A stretch of DNA of 64,000 bases from Boseongicola aestuarii (GCF_900184815.1 NZ_FXXQ01000003.1:1-64000), one strand, 5' to 3'. Counted from the first letter of the stretch, positions 55,761 to 64,000 are shown. The notes: generated from the sequence alone by a model not told the origin. Made by a program: numbers and translations.

Positions 55761-56168
55761 TTATTGCTGAATGGATTCCAGATACATCGCCAGTGACAAA
55801 ATCCGTCCACGCGTTTCCAGCACAGAGCCGGTTTGGCCACGATCCACTGCTTCGCTCATGAAAATCTCACCGTAGGTGGGCATCGACCCGCCATGTGCCC
55901 TGACACCGGTTCGCCCATCAATAACGTGAATAATGCGAAGCATCGGGAAGGCCCCGGGTTCGGTTTCGTTATTGGCGGAGAGCAGCGTGAGATCCTCTGG
56001 CTTTTCCAGCATAAGCTCGGTCAGGGGGCCAGCGCCTTTTCCATTTAGGCCGTGGCAGGTCGCGCAATACTGTTCGTATAGGGCTTGTCCGTAGTCTACA
56101 TCCTGCGCGGATACCGAAAGCGGCAGCAAAAGCGAAGCAGCTGCGGCGAATAGCTTGGTGAATTGCAT
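55761..56168 (-). CDS. Small periplasmic c-type cytochrome
   Basis: A 135-aa precursor with a signal peptide (MQFTKLFAAAASLLLPLSVSA) and a single haem motif CATCH at about 35-39, with a likely Met ligand in GGSMPTYG. Such class I cytochromes carry electrons between periplasmic or membrane enzymes. The ATG at 56168 has AGGAGG six bases upstream; an in-frame ATG six bases earlier is too close to it. Single gene; partner unknown, though bc1 genes lie about 1 kb away. Confidence 0.9.
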   Translation of the reverse strand: MQFTKLFAAAASLLLPLSVSAQDVDYGQALYEQYCATCHGLNGKGAGPLTELMLEKPEDLTLLSANNETEPGAFPMLRIIHVIDGRTGVRAHGGSMPTYGEIFMSEAVDRGQTGSVLETRGRILSLAMYLESIQQ

Positions 56169-56217
56169 GGTCATCCTCCTTGGCATTACAGAGGAATCAT
56201 ATGGTTCTTGCTATCTG

Positions 56218-57510
56218 TTACAGTTGATTTTTATCAAGATGCTCGGCGGTGGCAGCAAGTGATTGCCCGTCAACACCGAGGATGGCCGCAGACAGTAGAA
56301 CACCTTCGGCTTGTGGCTGATCAAAGTGGACTTCGGCAAAATGCTCGGTCCGTCCCATGCCGGGGCTTTCCGTCAGGACCATCTGGCGTGTGCCGATTTG
56401 CGCTTGGAGATGCTTCTGGGCCGCCGCTTCGCCCTTGGCACGTAGGCGTCGCGCGCGATCCTTGATCGCGCGACCATTCACTTGCGGCATGCGGGCCGCC
56501 GGAGTGCCTGGTCGCCGGGAATACGGAAAGACATGAAGCCACGTCAGGTCACAATCGTCGACCAGCTTCAGGGAGTTTTCGAACATCGCATCGGTCTCAG
56601 TTGGAAAGCCGGCGATGATATCAGCGCCGAACGTCATGTCCGGACGCAGGCTTTTGGCCTCTGAGCAAAACGCGATGGCGTCATCGCGCAAGTGGCGGCG
56701 CTTCATGCGCTTGAGGATCATATCGTCGCCGGCCTGAAGCGAGAGGTGCAGATGTGGCATCAGGTGCGGTTCGGTGGCGATGGCCTCCATCAAGGCAGGG
56801 TCTACTTCGATGGAATCGATGGATGATATGCGCAAGCGAGGCAGATCGGGGACCAGTTTGAGGATGCGACGGACGAGGTCTCCGAGTTTGGGGGCGGCTG
56901 GCAGATCGGCGCCCCAGCTTGTCAGGTCAACGCCAGTCAGAACGACCTCATTGAAACCCCGATCCACCAGGCGCTTGATCTGGTCGACCACTACGCCGGC
57001 CGGGACCGAGCGGGAATTTCCGCGACCGAATGGGATGATGCAAAAGGTGCAGCGGTGATCACAGCCGTTTTGCACCTGAACATAGGCGCGGTGGCGTCCA
57101 AAGCCGTCGATCAGGTGACCGGCGGTTTCCGTGACGGACATGATGTCATCAACCTGTACACGCTCGGTTTCGCCGATGAAGTTGGCGGTCTGTTTCCACG
57201 TTTCGGGTGCCATTTTCTCGGTATTGCCGAGGATCAGGTCGACCTCGGGCATGTTGGCGAAGCGTTCGGGTTCTGTTTGGGCCGCGCAACCGGTCACAAT
57301 CATTTTCGCGTTTGGGTTATCACGTCTGAGACGGCGGATTTCCTTTTGACTTTTGCGCACCGCTTCAGCCGTGACGGCACAGGTGTTCACGATCACTGCG
57401 TCCGACAAGCCTGCATCACGGGCCATTTCGCGCATGGCCTCGGATTCGTACGCATTGAGGCGGCAGCCGAGAGTGGCAAAGGTCGGAGTCTTGGGGTCCA
57501 TTTCAGACAT
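56218..57510 (-). CDS. mtaB: tRNA methylthiotransferase MtaB
   Basis: Radical-SAM enzyme adding a methylthio group to t6A37 of tRNA. The 430-aa protein has the N-terminal UPF0004 domain with three cluster cysteines (FATLGCRLNAYE, VNTCAVT, VTGCAAQ), the radical-SAM motif CDHRCTFC at about 148-155 and a C-terminal TRAM-like domain. It overlaps the end of dapF by 8 bases. The ATG at 57510 is chosen; one at 57501 is possible. Confidence 0.95.
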   Translation of the reverse strand: MSEMDPKTPTFATLGCRLNAYESEAMREMARDAGLSDAVIVNTCAVTAEAVRKSQKEIRRLRRDNPNAKMIVTGCAAQTEPERFANMPEVDLILGNTEKMAPETWKQTANFIGETERVQVDDIMSVTETAGHLIDGFGRHRAYVQVQNGCDHRCTFCIIPFGRGNSRSVPAGVVVDQIKRLVDRGFNEVVLTGVDLTSWGADLPAAPKLGDLVRRILKLVPDLPRLRISSIDSIEVDPALMEAIATEPHLMPHLHLSLQAGDDMILKRMKRRHLRDDAIAFCSEAKSLRPDMTFGADIIAGFPTETDAMFENSLKLVDDCDLTWLHVFPYSRRPGTPAARMPQVNGRAIKDRARRLRAKGEAAAQKHLQAQIGTRQMVLTESPGMGRTEHFAEVHFDQPQAEGVLLSAAILGVDGQSLAATAEHLDKNQL

Positions 57511-58339
57511 GCTCGAGAAAGTCTTGGGTGAGGTGTCCCGAGAACACGTGCGCCGTGGGGCCAGTCATCCAGACACCATCTTCGCGCCAGTCGATTTCGA
57601 TCTGTCCACCGTCGAGGTCGATCTTGATGTGACGATCGGTGAGACCGCGTCGGACGGCGGCAACGGCTACGGCGCAGGACGAGGATCCTGACGCCAGTGT
57701 CACGCCGACGCCGCGCTCCCAGACGCGCATACGCAAATGGTTTGGCGCGACGAGGCTGGCGAACTGGACATTGGTGCGTTCGGGGTAAAGTGGGTGATAC
57801 TCGATGACAGCTCCGAGGGCTTCAAGCTCAACGGCTTCAGCATCCTCGACGAAGAACGAGCAGTGAGGGTTTCCCATGCCGGTGGCCACCGGATCACCAT
57901 CGATGGGGAGGTGGAGCGTATCGACCTCGTGAGCCAGTGGGATCGATTGCCAATCCGTGAAAGGCTGACCCATGTTGACGCGTGTCATACCGTCGCCCGC
58001 GTCTTCACAAGGCAGCAAGCCGCGTTCGGTTCTGACGATGATGGAGGTCGCGTTACTCTCGGACATGATGAGGCGGGCGATACAGCGTGTGGCATTGCCA
58101 CAAGCGGACGACTGCGAACCGTCTGCGTTGAAAAAGGTCAGAGCCGCCGTCGCTTCGGCGCAGTTCTCAATGACTGCAAGTTGATCAAAGCCGACGCCGG
58201 TATTTCGGTTTCCGATGGCACGCGCCAGATCGGGAGTGACGACGGGTCCGCCGGAACGGCGGTCGATCACGACGAAGTCGTTACCAAGACCGTGCATTTT
58301 CATGAACGGCAGGCCAGCAGGGTGAGTCTCGGCGGTCAT
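57503..58339 (-). CDS. dapF: Diaminopimelate epimerase, second catalytic Cys replaced by Ser
   Basis: Converts LL- to meso-diaminopimelate for lysine and peptidoglycan. The 278-aa protein has MKMHGLGNDFVVID at 13-26, the first active-site cysteine Cys80 in NADGSQSSACGNATR, GNPHCSFFV and the WERG motif at 207-210. The second catalytic position, normally Cys in an ACGSGACA-like motif, is Ser217 in LASGSSSCA; a cysteine remains five residues later (Cys222). Neighbours (mtaB) are normal. It may be a clade variant with altered chemistry or a reduced activity. Confidence 0.92.
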   Translation of the reverse strand: MTAETHPAGLPFMKMHGLGNDFVVIDRRSGGPVVTPDLARAIGNRNTGVGFDQLAVIENCAEATAALTFFNADGSQSSACGNATRCIARLIMSESNATSIIVRTERGLLPCEDAGDGMTRVNMGQPFTDWQSIPLAHEVDTLHLPIDGDPVATGMGNPHCSFFVEDAEAVELEALGAVIEYHPLYPERTNVQFASLVAPNHLRMRVWERGVGVTLASGSSSCAVAVAAVRRGLTDRHIKIDLDGGQIEIDWREDGVWMTGPTAHVFSGHLTQDFLEHV

Positions 58340-58384
58340 GGCGCGCGTATACCTTCGCTGCGGCGATCTGCAAAGGTGGCGTAA

Positions 58385-58954
58385 CTATCTACGCAGAATT
58401 TCTGTCGCAAGCCGGAGTTCCATCGCCCTTTGGGCCGTCAGTATCCAGATATCATCGAAAGGCACTTTGTATGCTGCTTCGTTCACCGCCCCAAAGCCCA
58501 AGCTTCGCCAGTAGGGGCGATCCACAGACAGGCCGAATTCCCGGTCCTCGGCCGCGTGGAGGCCCAGTTCGGCGTCTTCGGCAATGGAGCGTTCGCGTCC
58601 TGCGATGAAAATATCGACGCAGGCCGAGATGCAACTGAACAGGACGGCGGTATTGATCTTGTTCGCGGCGATCGTGCGGCCGATCTGATGCGACGCAAGC
58701 AAATCGCCTCCGGGACTTTGCGCAATCACCAGACCGTCAATGTCGGTATATTCGGCCAGCGATTGGAAAACATAGGATGTATCTGGCGTGATCTCGCCAT
58801 CCAGGACAAGAACCTGGCCACCGTCTTCAAGTGTTTCGACAAACAAATTGCCACCGACGGCTTCGGCGCCAGGGCTGACAAGAAGCCCGTTCGGCGAGGT
58901 TCCGCAGGCCACGAGACCAAAAAGCATTGCCGAGGCAAGGTAAAATTTCCGCAT
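58385..58954 (-). CDS. Lipoprotein with ClpP/crotonase-like fold
   Basis: A 189-aa predicted lipoprotein: signal peptide with lipobox LVAC (Cys17). The body resembles the periplasmic ClpP-like proteins of COG3904: DGEITPDTSYVFQSL, then QSPGGDLLASHQIG, the serine of CISACVDIF near residue 113 as nucleophile candidate, and the His of LGLHAA near 133. A protease role is possible but not shown. Single gene beside dapF. Confidence 0.82.
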   Translation of the reverse strand: MRKFYLASAMLFGLVACGTSPNGLLVSPGAEAVGGNLFVETLEDGGQVLVLDGEITPDTSYVFQSLAEYTDIDGLVIAQSPGGDLLASHQIGRTIAANKINTAVLFSCISACVDIFIAGRERSIAEDAELGLHAAEDREFGLSVDRPYWRSLGFGAVNEAAYKVPFDDIWILTAQRAMELRLATEILRR

Positions 58955-59058
58955 GATATTCCTAACGGGAGGGGATTGGCTGCGACCGTGGCCGCAGGGA
59001 GGGGCTTAAGTCAAGGCGACTTGCTGTCGCTTAGTCTTCGATCGTGGTCTATTTGCCC

Positions 59059-59087
59059 TTGACGCACCGTCGTGTGCCGTTTACGTC
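59059..59087 (+). promoter_or_regulatory. Candidate promoter of tRNA-Lys
   Basis: TTGACG at 59059-59064 (five of six matches) and TACGTC at 59082-59087 (weak) are 17 bases apart, ending 12 bases before the tRNA. Confidence 0.45.
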
Positions 59088-59099
59088 CGGCGCCCGAGT

Positions 59100-59175
59100 G
59101 GGCCGTTAGCTCAGTTGGTAGAGCAACTGACTTTTAATCAGTGGGTCGCAGGTTCGAATCCTGCACGGCTCACCA
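59100..59175 (+). tRNA. tRNA-Lys (anticodon TTT)
   Basis: A full cloverleaf of 76 bases. The acceptor arms GGGCCGT and ACGGCTC pair (one G-U), the D-arm is GCTC...GAGC, the anticodon stem ACTGA/TCAGT (59126-59130 and 59138-59142) encloses CTTTTAA with anticodon TTT at 59133-59135, and the T-arm contains GGTTCGAATCC. CCA is encoded. Single tRNA gene without a nearby integrase. Confidence 0.97.
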
Positions 59176-59338
59176 CTGTTTCCCTTTGTAATGAATGCCT
59201 TGGCAGGCGCGATAGGTCCGTTTTTGCATGGATGAGCGGCTGATCAAGACGACTGCCCGTCGGGTCGCGGGCATTCGCTCATTCTGGAAACCGCATTCGA
59301 AATTATGGAAATGAATCGGTCTTGTGTAGGGCTCTTGT

Positions 59339-59899
59339 TCAGAGCTTGCTCAGTGTGTCACCAAGACGGACGTCTCCATCTTTAATGACGCGCGCATAAA
59401 GTCCGCGCATTCTCATCGCCAGTCCGGGTCCGAAATTGACGAAAACGCAGGCGTCGCGGCCAAAGCGTTCAATGAACAGGTCGCAACCCTTGTTGGGTTG
59501 CGTTGTGATTTCGATGACGCCGGTCCCGAGTGCGAGGCGAGTGCCGGGCGGGAGATTTTGGGGCGTCATATCGATATCCACGAAAAAGTTGTTTCCAGCG
59601 GCGGGCCAATTCGCGGGGTCGCCTGCGATCGCTTCGGCAGCACGGGTGCTCATGAGGTTGATTTGAACATCCGGATGCGGCGCGCCGGATTCGGTTTTCA
59701 GCCAACACCCGCGCGACCAGTGGTCGCCCTGTACGCCTTTGTCAGCGGAGATCCGAACGAGTTCTGGCATTTCCCTGAGCCCATGATCGGGGCGCACAAC
59801 GATCAAAGCGACGGATGCCGTGTCTTTCGGGGACTCGCCAATGAAGGGTAACGCGGCCTGAAGGTCTGTCCTTGTTCGGTGGCGATTTGTTTCAAGCAT
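59339..59899 (-). CDS. MOSC domain protein
   Basis: From the ATG at 59899 the protein has 186 aa. MOSC domains bind molybdenum cofactor or transfer sulfur through a conserved Cys, here probably in NKGCDLFIERFG near 150, followed by GLYARVIKDGDV. Supporting sequence is the RISADKGVQGDHWSRG start of the domain and NFFVDIDMTP. Its partner enzyme is not evident from neighbours. The frame is open to 59926, but that start lies in an unlike stretch. Confidence 0.88.
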   Translation of the reverse strand: MLETNRHRTRTDLQAALPFIGESPKDTASVALIVVRPDHGLREMPELVRISADKGVQGDHWSRGCWLKTESGAPHPDVQINLMSTRAAEAIAGDPANWPAAGNNFFVDIDMTPQNLPPGTRLALGTGVIEITTQPNKGCDLFIERFGRDACVFVNFGPGLAMRMRGLYARVIKDGDVRLGDTLSKL

Positions 59900-60024
59900 C
59901 GCGAAATCCTCATGATCCCGAAACAAGAGGGATCGAAAGATGCGTCTGGGTCAAGTTGTAGTTTCGGTTGGGGCGTGTGCGCTCGCCATTCAGGGCCGAG
60001 TAATTGCGAGAAGAAGAAGGGCCA

Positions 60025-60156
60025 ATGCAGCAATCGCTTGATTCCGTGGTTGTGGATGGACTTTTGAGAACGCTAGAACTGTGTGTGACACTGGACGTCG
60101 GGCGGCTGAGTTCGATGGCCCATCACATTGAAATGGACAGGGCCTGCAAATGCTGA
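60025..60156 (+). CDS. Possible 43-aa ORF overlapping the racemase start
   Basis: An ATG at 60025 after AAGAAGG opens a 43-codon frame (start MQQSLDSVVVDG, end DRACKC) whose last codons overlap the racemase ATG at 60150. The racemase itself has only a weak ribosome site, so this frame could feed ribosomes to it. Product unknown; it may not be real. Confidence 0.25.
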   Translation: MQQSLDSVVVDGLLRTLELCVTLDVGRLSSMAHHIEMDRACKC

Positions 60157-60860
60157 CCGGAAATCCCATTGGTGTTCTTGGCGGTATGGGGCCGGAGGCA
60201 ACGGTCTTATTGCAGCGCAAGCTGATTGACTCGGTTCCTGCGCGTGATGACAGCGATCATATTCCGCTGTTGATCGACATGAACTCGAAAGTGCCTTCGC
60301 GTATTGCGCATTTGATCGAGGGAACGGGGGAAGATCCCGGTCCTACACTTGCTGCGATGGCGCAGCGTCTTGAGGTGGCCGGGGCTGTAGCCTTGGTCAT
60401 GCCTTGCAATACTGCACACTACTATGCACCGGCGATTGTCGAGGCTGTGACCATACCGCTTCTGAATATGGTCGAGCTTGCGGCAGACAGGGCCCTGGCG
60501 TTGATCGGACCGGGCGGTGTTGTGGGGATGCTTGCGTCCCCCGCGGTGCGGCGTACGCGCCTTTTCGAGAACGCGCTTGAAGGGCGCGGGCTGCGGGTTG
60601 TCTGGCCCAAGGACGATGCGCCCATTCTTGAGGCCATACGTGCGATCAAGGTTATGGGGCCGTGTGATCCCGCGCGACACGCGATGCTGGCGGCATCAGA
60701 GGAGTTGCACCTTGCGGGCGCTGCGCTTCAGTTCGTTGCCTGCTCAGAGTTCTCGCTGATTTCGGACAGCGTAGGCGAGGGAATTCACGCAGTAGATACG
60801 GTTGATCTTCTCACGTCTGCCATCGTGGATTTCCATGGTGCACTAGAGAAAACGACCTGA
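60150..60860 (+). CDS. Aspartate/glutamate racemase-family protein
   Basis: Cofactor-independent racemase fold with two catalytic cysteines: VMPCNTAHYY (Cys at about 82) and FVACSEFSLI (Cys at about 191). The 236-aa protein starts with IGVLGGMGPEATVLLQRKL, the family hallmark. Aspartate is the likeliest substrate; the YgeA subtype or another amino acid is possible. Its neighbours give no further clue. Confidence 0.9.
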   Translation: MLTGNPIGVLGGMGPEATVLLQRKLIDSVPARDDSDHIPLLIDMNSKVPSRIAHLIEGTGEDPGPTLAAMAQRLEVAGAVALVMPCNTAHYYAPAIVEAVTIPLLNMVELAADRALALIGPGGVVGMLASPAVRRTRLFENALEGRGLRVVWPKDDAPILEAIRAIKVMGPCDPARHAMLAASEELHLAGAALQFVACSEFSLISDSVGEGIHAVDTVDLLTSAIVDFHGALEKTT

Positions 60861-60881
60861 GGTCTGGATGACCGGCTGTAC

Positions 60882-61766
60882 TTATAGCTGATCCCAGATA
60901 TCGCGAGCGGATTGTTCAATCGCTCCGGGGTCGGCGAAAGCCGATATCGTCAACGAAGTACTCCAGTCGGCACCTCCGATCGGGACCAGCGTGCGATTGA
61001 GGAGTTCGTCGGAAACCGAGGTTTCGGGCAACCAGGCAAATCCGCCGCCGCGCATTACCCGGCGTTTGATCGTTTCGACCAGGCTGTCCACGTAGATCGT
61101 CTCGACATTGAGATTTCGTTTCCCGACGGTGTTTTCGACCACCATCCCGAGGAAGGACGAGGGTTCATAGGCGAGATACGGGATCGGCTCAGTGCCAGGC
61201 CTTTCAAGTTCCCATCCCTGCGCTTTTGCGGGACCGGCGGCCGCGACGGGTATCAAAGGGTCAATCTCGAGGTCTTTGCGTGCAAAGGTTCGTTCGTCGA
61301 TCGTCGGTGATACGGAATGGTGGTAGTAGCACAGCAAGATATCGACGGCACCGGCTGCCAAGAGGTCGCAACAGGTGCTGAGGGAATCGGAGATGACCCT
61401 CGTACGAAGGCCGGGAGTCGATCTCTGCATTATTTCGATGCGAGCCGCCAAATAATTAACCGAAATCGTATGAAGCGCAGAGAATCGGATGAATTGTCGA
61501 TCGCCCCGGTCGGCATCGCGGATCGTTTGTCGGCTTTCAGACAGATGGCCCACGACTTCAACCGCAACCGGCAGGAATTGAATGCCCGCTTCGGTCAGTT
61601 GCACTGGATAAGTGTCGCGATTTACCAGCGGAAGTCCGACCCAGCTCTCTAAAGCTTTGATTCTACGACTAAATGCTGACTGTGTTATGTTGCGCTCGGC
61701 TGATGCGCGCGTGAAATTGAGCGTTCGCGCAAGGCATTCAAAATCAACGAGCCAATTCAGATCCAT
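60882..61766 (-). CDS. LysR-family transcriptional regulator
   Basis: From the ATG at 61766 the protein has 294 aa with the winged helix at about 1-60 (MDLNWLVDFECLARTLNFT, then ITQSAFSRRIKALESWVG) and the substrate-binding domain at about 88-290. The frame is open to 61859, but a LysR-type operator lies in that extension, so the shorter start is right. It is divergent from the betaine-type transporter genes and is the obvious candidate to control them. Confidence 0.93.
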   Translation of the reverse strand: MDLNWLVDFECLARTLNFTRASAERNITQSAFSRRIKALESWVGLPLVNRDTYPVQLTEAGIQFLPVAVEVVGHLSESRQTIRDADRGDRQFIRFSALHTISVNYLAARIEIMQRSTPGLRTRVISDSLSTCCDLLAAGAVDILLCYYHHSVSPTIDERTFARKDLEIDPLIPVAAAGPAKAQGWELERPGTEPIPYLAYEPSSFLGMVVENTVGKRNLNVETIYVDSLVETIKRRVMRGGGFAWLPETSVSDELLNRTLVPIGGADWSTSLTISAFADPGAIEQSARDIWDQL

Positions 61767-61815
61767 CCCGCTTTTCTGCCCGTTGCGTCCTGTTTCACCG
61801 GTCTTCGCATCAATA

Positions 61816-61832
61816 TATGCGAAAAATGCATA
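61816..61832. promoter_or_regulatory. LysR-type operator (T-N11-A)
   Basis: TATGC at 61816-61820 and GCATA at 61828-61832 form a perfect dyad with a 7-base centre; T61818 and A61830 make the T-N11-A motif of LysR regulators. It lies 50 bases before the LysR start in the divergent gap. Confidence 0.6.
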
Positions 61833-62025
61833 GTTGTATGAAATGTTCGAATTAGCCACCGGAAAAAGTATTCACCTAGACTTTGAGGCAGGGTCGTTCG
61901 GTGTGTGTGGGTCATTGCATTGGTGCGAGGTTTCGCTTTTGGGCAGGCAGCCTGAGCGCACCGGAGACACAAGAAACAATCAGAAATGACGTCGAAAACG
62001 GCGCGCTTCAACAGAGGAGAGAACT

Positions 62026-62991
62026 ATGAAGAGAAGTCTGAAAATGCTTGGGCTTGCGACGGCAACGAGTTTGCTTGCGCTGCCCGCGGCGGCGGCTGAG
62101 AAAGTCAACATTGGCGTGCCATCATGGACCGGTGCACAGGCGATTGCCTATGTCCTGGGTGAAGTCGTGGAATCGCGCATTGGCGGCACGGTGGATTATA
62201 TCCCCGGCAACAACGCGACGATTTTCCAGGCGATGGATCAGGGCAATGGCGACATTGACGTCCATCCGGATGTCTGGCTGCCAAATCAGGAAAGCTTCAC
62301 AAAGAAATACGTCGACGAAGCCGGGACGGTCACGCTGTCATCCAACCCATATCAGGGAAATCAGGGCTTTTGCGTCACCGAGGACTTCGGGAGTGCAAAT
62401 AACATCACGGACATCGCCGATCTGGGTCGTCCGGATGTAGCGGCGTTGATGGACAGCGACGGAAACGGACTGGGCGAGATGTGGATTGGCGCTCCGGGGT
62501 GGGCGTCTGCCAACGTCAACGAGGTCAAGACTCGCGACTATGGTCTGCTCGACTTCATCGAGCCTATTCGTGCGGAAGAAAGCGTGAAAACAGCACGCAT
62601 CAAGGACAGCATCGCCAAGGGCGAGGGCTATGCGTTCTATTGCTACAAGCCCCATGCCGTATGGTTCATGTTCGACGTCAAGATGCTTACCGAGCCGACG
62701 TTTGATCCGGCGAAATATGTGATGGTTCAGCCGTCCGACGACGCCGACTGGTATGAGAAGTCGATGGTTGCGACCAAGGATGCACTGAAAGACGTTCAGA
62801 TCGCGTGGTCCAATTCGCTGGTTGATCGCTCGCCCGCAATTGCCGAGTTCTTTGCGAACTTTGCGTTGACTGCGGATGATGTCAGCCAGTTGGCTTATGA
62901 GATCAGCGCCAATGGTCGTGAACCTGCGGATGTTGCAGAAGAGTGGGTCAACGCGAACTCTGATCGCGTGGACGCCTGGCTCGGTCTCTAA
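62026..62991 (+). CDS. proX: Glycine betaine/proline-type ABC substrate-binding protein
   Basis: Periplasmic receptor of an osmoprotectant-type (OpuAC) importer. The 321-aa precursor has a signal peptide (MKRSLKMLGLATATSLLALP, cleavage after AAA near residue 24), then VNIGVPSWTGAQAIAYVLG and the ligand-region tryptophans in DVHPDVWLPNQ and WIGAPGWASAN. GAGGAGAG precedes the ATG. It is followed by a stem-loop and the ATPase gene. Betaine, proline or a related quaternary amine is the likely ligand. Confidence 0.9.
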   Translation: MKRSLKMLGLATATSLLALPAAAAEKVNIGVPSWTGAQAIAYVLGEVVESRIGGTVDYIPGNNATIFQAMDQGNGDIDVHPDVWLPNQESFTKKYVDEAGTVTLSSNPYQGNQGFCVTEDFGSANNITDIADLGRPDVAALMDSDGNGLGEMWIGAPGWASANVNEVKTRDYGLLDFIEPIRAEESVKTARIKDSIAKGEGYAFYCYKPHAVWFMFDVKMLTEPTFDPAKYVMVQPSDDADWYEKSMVATKDALKDVQIAWSNSLVDRSPAIAEFFANFALTADDVSQLAYEISANGREPADVAEEWVNANSDRVDAWLGL

Positions 62992-63011
62992 GACCTGAAA
63001 GCCAAAGCATA

Positions 63012-63046
63012 TCGATGGCGCACCCCTAATTGGGTCGCGCCATCGA
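63012..63046 (+). terminator. Stem-loop between proX and the ATPase gene
   Basis: TCGATGGCGC at 63012-63021 pairs perfectly with GCGCCATCGA at 63037-63046, with an inner CCC/GGG pairing. No U-run follows, so it is probably an mRNA-end or attenuating stem that lets proX exceed the downstream genes. Confidence 0.65.
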
Positions 63047-63077
63047 CCCACCCCCTTCCGAGCAGGACAGGCGCCAC

Positions 63078-64000
63078 ATGACCGATCAAACCGTCATAGA
63101 GATTTCCAACGTCTGGAAGATTTTCGGAGCGAACGCGCAGGCCGCTCTTGCCGCGATCCGCGAGAGGGGTCTCGGGAAGTCCGAGGTTCTTGCCGAGTAT
63201 AACGCCGTTGTTGGAGTTGCCGATGTCAGCCTGTCGGTAAACCGGGGCGAGATCTTCTGCATCATGGGTTTGTCAGGAAGCGGCAAATCTACTTTGGTGC
63301 GCCATTTCAACAGGCTTTTGGAGCCGACTGCCGGCAAGATCGAAATCGAAGGCATTGACGTGATGGCGCTGGGCTCACGTGAGCTTCAGCAATTCCGAAA
63401 TCAGAAGATCGGCATGGTCTTTCAGAACTTCGCTCTGATGCCGCACCGCTCTGTTCTAGACAACGTGGCAATGCCGCTTGAGATCAGGAAAGTCCCCAAG
63501 AACGAGCGTATGCGACAGGCGGCTGCGATCCTTGACATCGTTGAGCTGGGTGCCTGGGGTGCGAAATTTGCGCATGAGTTGTCCGGCGGGATGCAGCAGC
63601 GCGTGGGACTGGCACGGGCGCTTGCCGCGAACCCGGATGTCTTGCTGATGGACGAACCGTTTTCGGCGCTTGATCCGCTGATCCGCCGTCAGCTGCAGGA
63701 CGAGTTCATTCGTCTCAGCAAGATTCTGAAAAAGACGACGATCTTCATTACTCATGATCTGGATGAAGCGGTTCGGATCGGGGACCGCATTGCGATCATG
63801 CGCGACGGCAAGATGGTGCAGATGGGGACAGCCGAAGACATCGTGATGGACCCGGCGGACGATTATGTTGCTGATTTCGTGGCTGGAATTTCGCGTCTGA
63901 AAGTGGTGCATGCGCACGCCGTGATGCAACCGATTGAGGCGTTTGTTTCTGCGAACGGCGCACTGACCCCGGATGCGCCGAAGGTCGATGGGGCCGAAAC
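63078..64000 (+). CDS. proV: Glycine betaine/proline-type ABC transporter ATPase, cut by window edge
   Basis: Open from the ATG at 63078 to the window end (307 codons), so the C-terminus is missing. Visible are the OpuAA/ProV N-terminus (VIEISNVWKIFGAN), Walker A GLSGSGKST at about 66-74, signature LSGGMQQRVGLARAL, Walker B LLMDEPFSALDP and THDLDEAVRIGDRI, followed by the start of the C-terminal regulatory part. It follows proX after 86 bases; a permease gene is expected next. Confidence 0.93.
   Translation, partial: MTDQTVIEISNVWKIFGANAQAALAAIRERGLGKSEVLAEYNAVVGVADVSLSVNRGEIFCIMGLSGSGKSTLVRHFNRLLEPTAGKIEIEGIDVMALGSRELQQFRNQKIGMVFQNFALMPHRSVLDNVAMPLEIRKVPKNERMRQAAAILDIVELGAWGAKFAHELSGGMQQRVGLARALAANPDVLLMDEPFSALDPLIRRQLQDEFIRLSKILKKTTIFITHDLDEAVRIGDRIAIMRDGKMVQMGTAEDIVMDPADDYVADFVAGISRLKVVHAHAVMQPIEAFVSANGALTPDAPKVDGAE

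Noticed and set aside
59176-59338. Mobile-element junction at tRNA-Lys
   Set aside because: No integrase or repeated tRNA 3' end follows; the 28-codon frame at 59228 has no support.

Overview
The window looks like a chromosome segment of a marine alphaproteobacterium of the Rhodobacteraceae (Roseobacter group). The grounds are the dnaA, dnaN, recF and gyrB block, an ECF sigma factor with a ChrR-type anti-sigma factor, the fbc (cytochrome bc1) operon, a Liv-type ABC transporter, the flagellar gene style, short overlapping ATGA junctions and moderately high GC. Identifications rest on motifs and family knowledge; no database search was run.

Region by region. 1-2683: the edge of an integrated element, read leftward: a P4-type tyrosine integrase, an unknown 331-aa protein, an AlpA-like regulator, a 35-aa ORF and a protein cut by the window edge. 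2847-14172: a catabolic block. One leftward operon runs 3-hydroxyanthranilate dioxygenase, livK, livH, livM, livG, livF and a kynurenine-formamidase-like hydrolase. Next to it lie an aldehyde dehydrogenase, an aspartate-dehydrogenase-like protein, a DapA-superfamily protein and an IlvD/Edd dehydratase. 14329-20124: a flagellar remnant (motB, flgE, a flagellin stub, flgN, flgJ, fliK, flgD). In it the 3' end of flgE is fused, antisense, to the 5' end of a flagellin gene, which looks like a deletion junction.

20121-32396: core genes ubiB, ubiE, mutM, an enoyl-CoA hydratase, rpsT, a rhodanese, dnaA, dnaN, recF, a LysE exporter and gyrB. 32525-41468: trhO, pncA, a SulP transporter, a DUF481 outer-membrane protein, pepF, an ATP-dependent DNA ligase and a DUF1127 protein. 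41583-48571: a LysR regulator, then chrR and rpoE facing a five-gene operon (FAD oxidoreductase, DUF1365, MFS, DUF3833, SDR), an arrangement like the singlet-oxygen regulon of Rhodobacter sphaeroides. 48568-51903: a gamma-glutamylputrescine-type operon. 52050-54780: petABC. 55038-60860: GST, cytochrome c, mtaB, dapF, a ClpP-fold lipoprotein, tRNA-Lys, a MOSC protein and an Asp/Glu racemase. 60882-64000: a LysR regulator facing the start of a glycine-betaine-type ABC transporter that runs off the right edge.

The points most worth a second look are the flgE/flagellin fusion, a three-copy 11-bp-period repeat upstream of the SulP gene, the kynurenine-type operon wrapped around a Liv transporter, a serine at a catalytic cysteine position in DapF, and the ATGA-coupled small ORFs in the island. 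No wholly new system could be established; the unknown 331-aa island protein is the best candidate for one.
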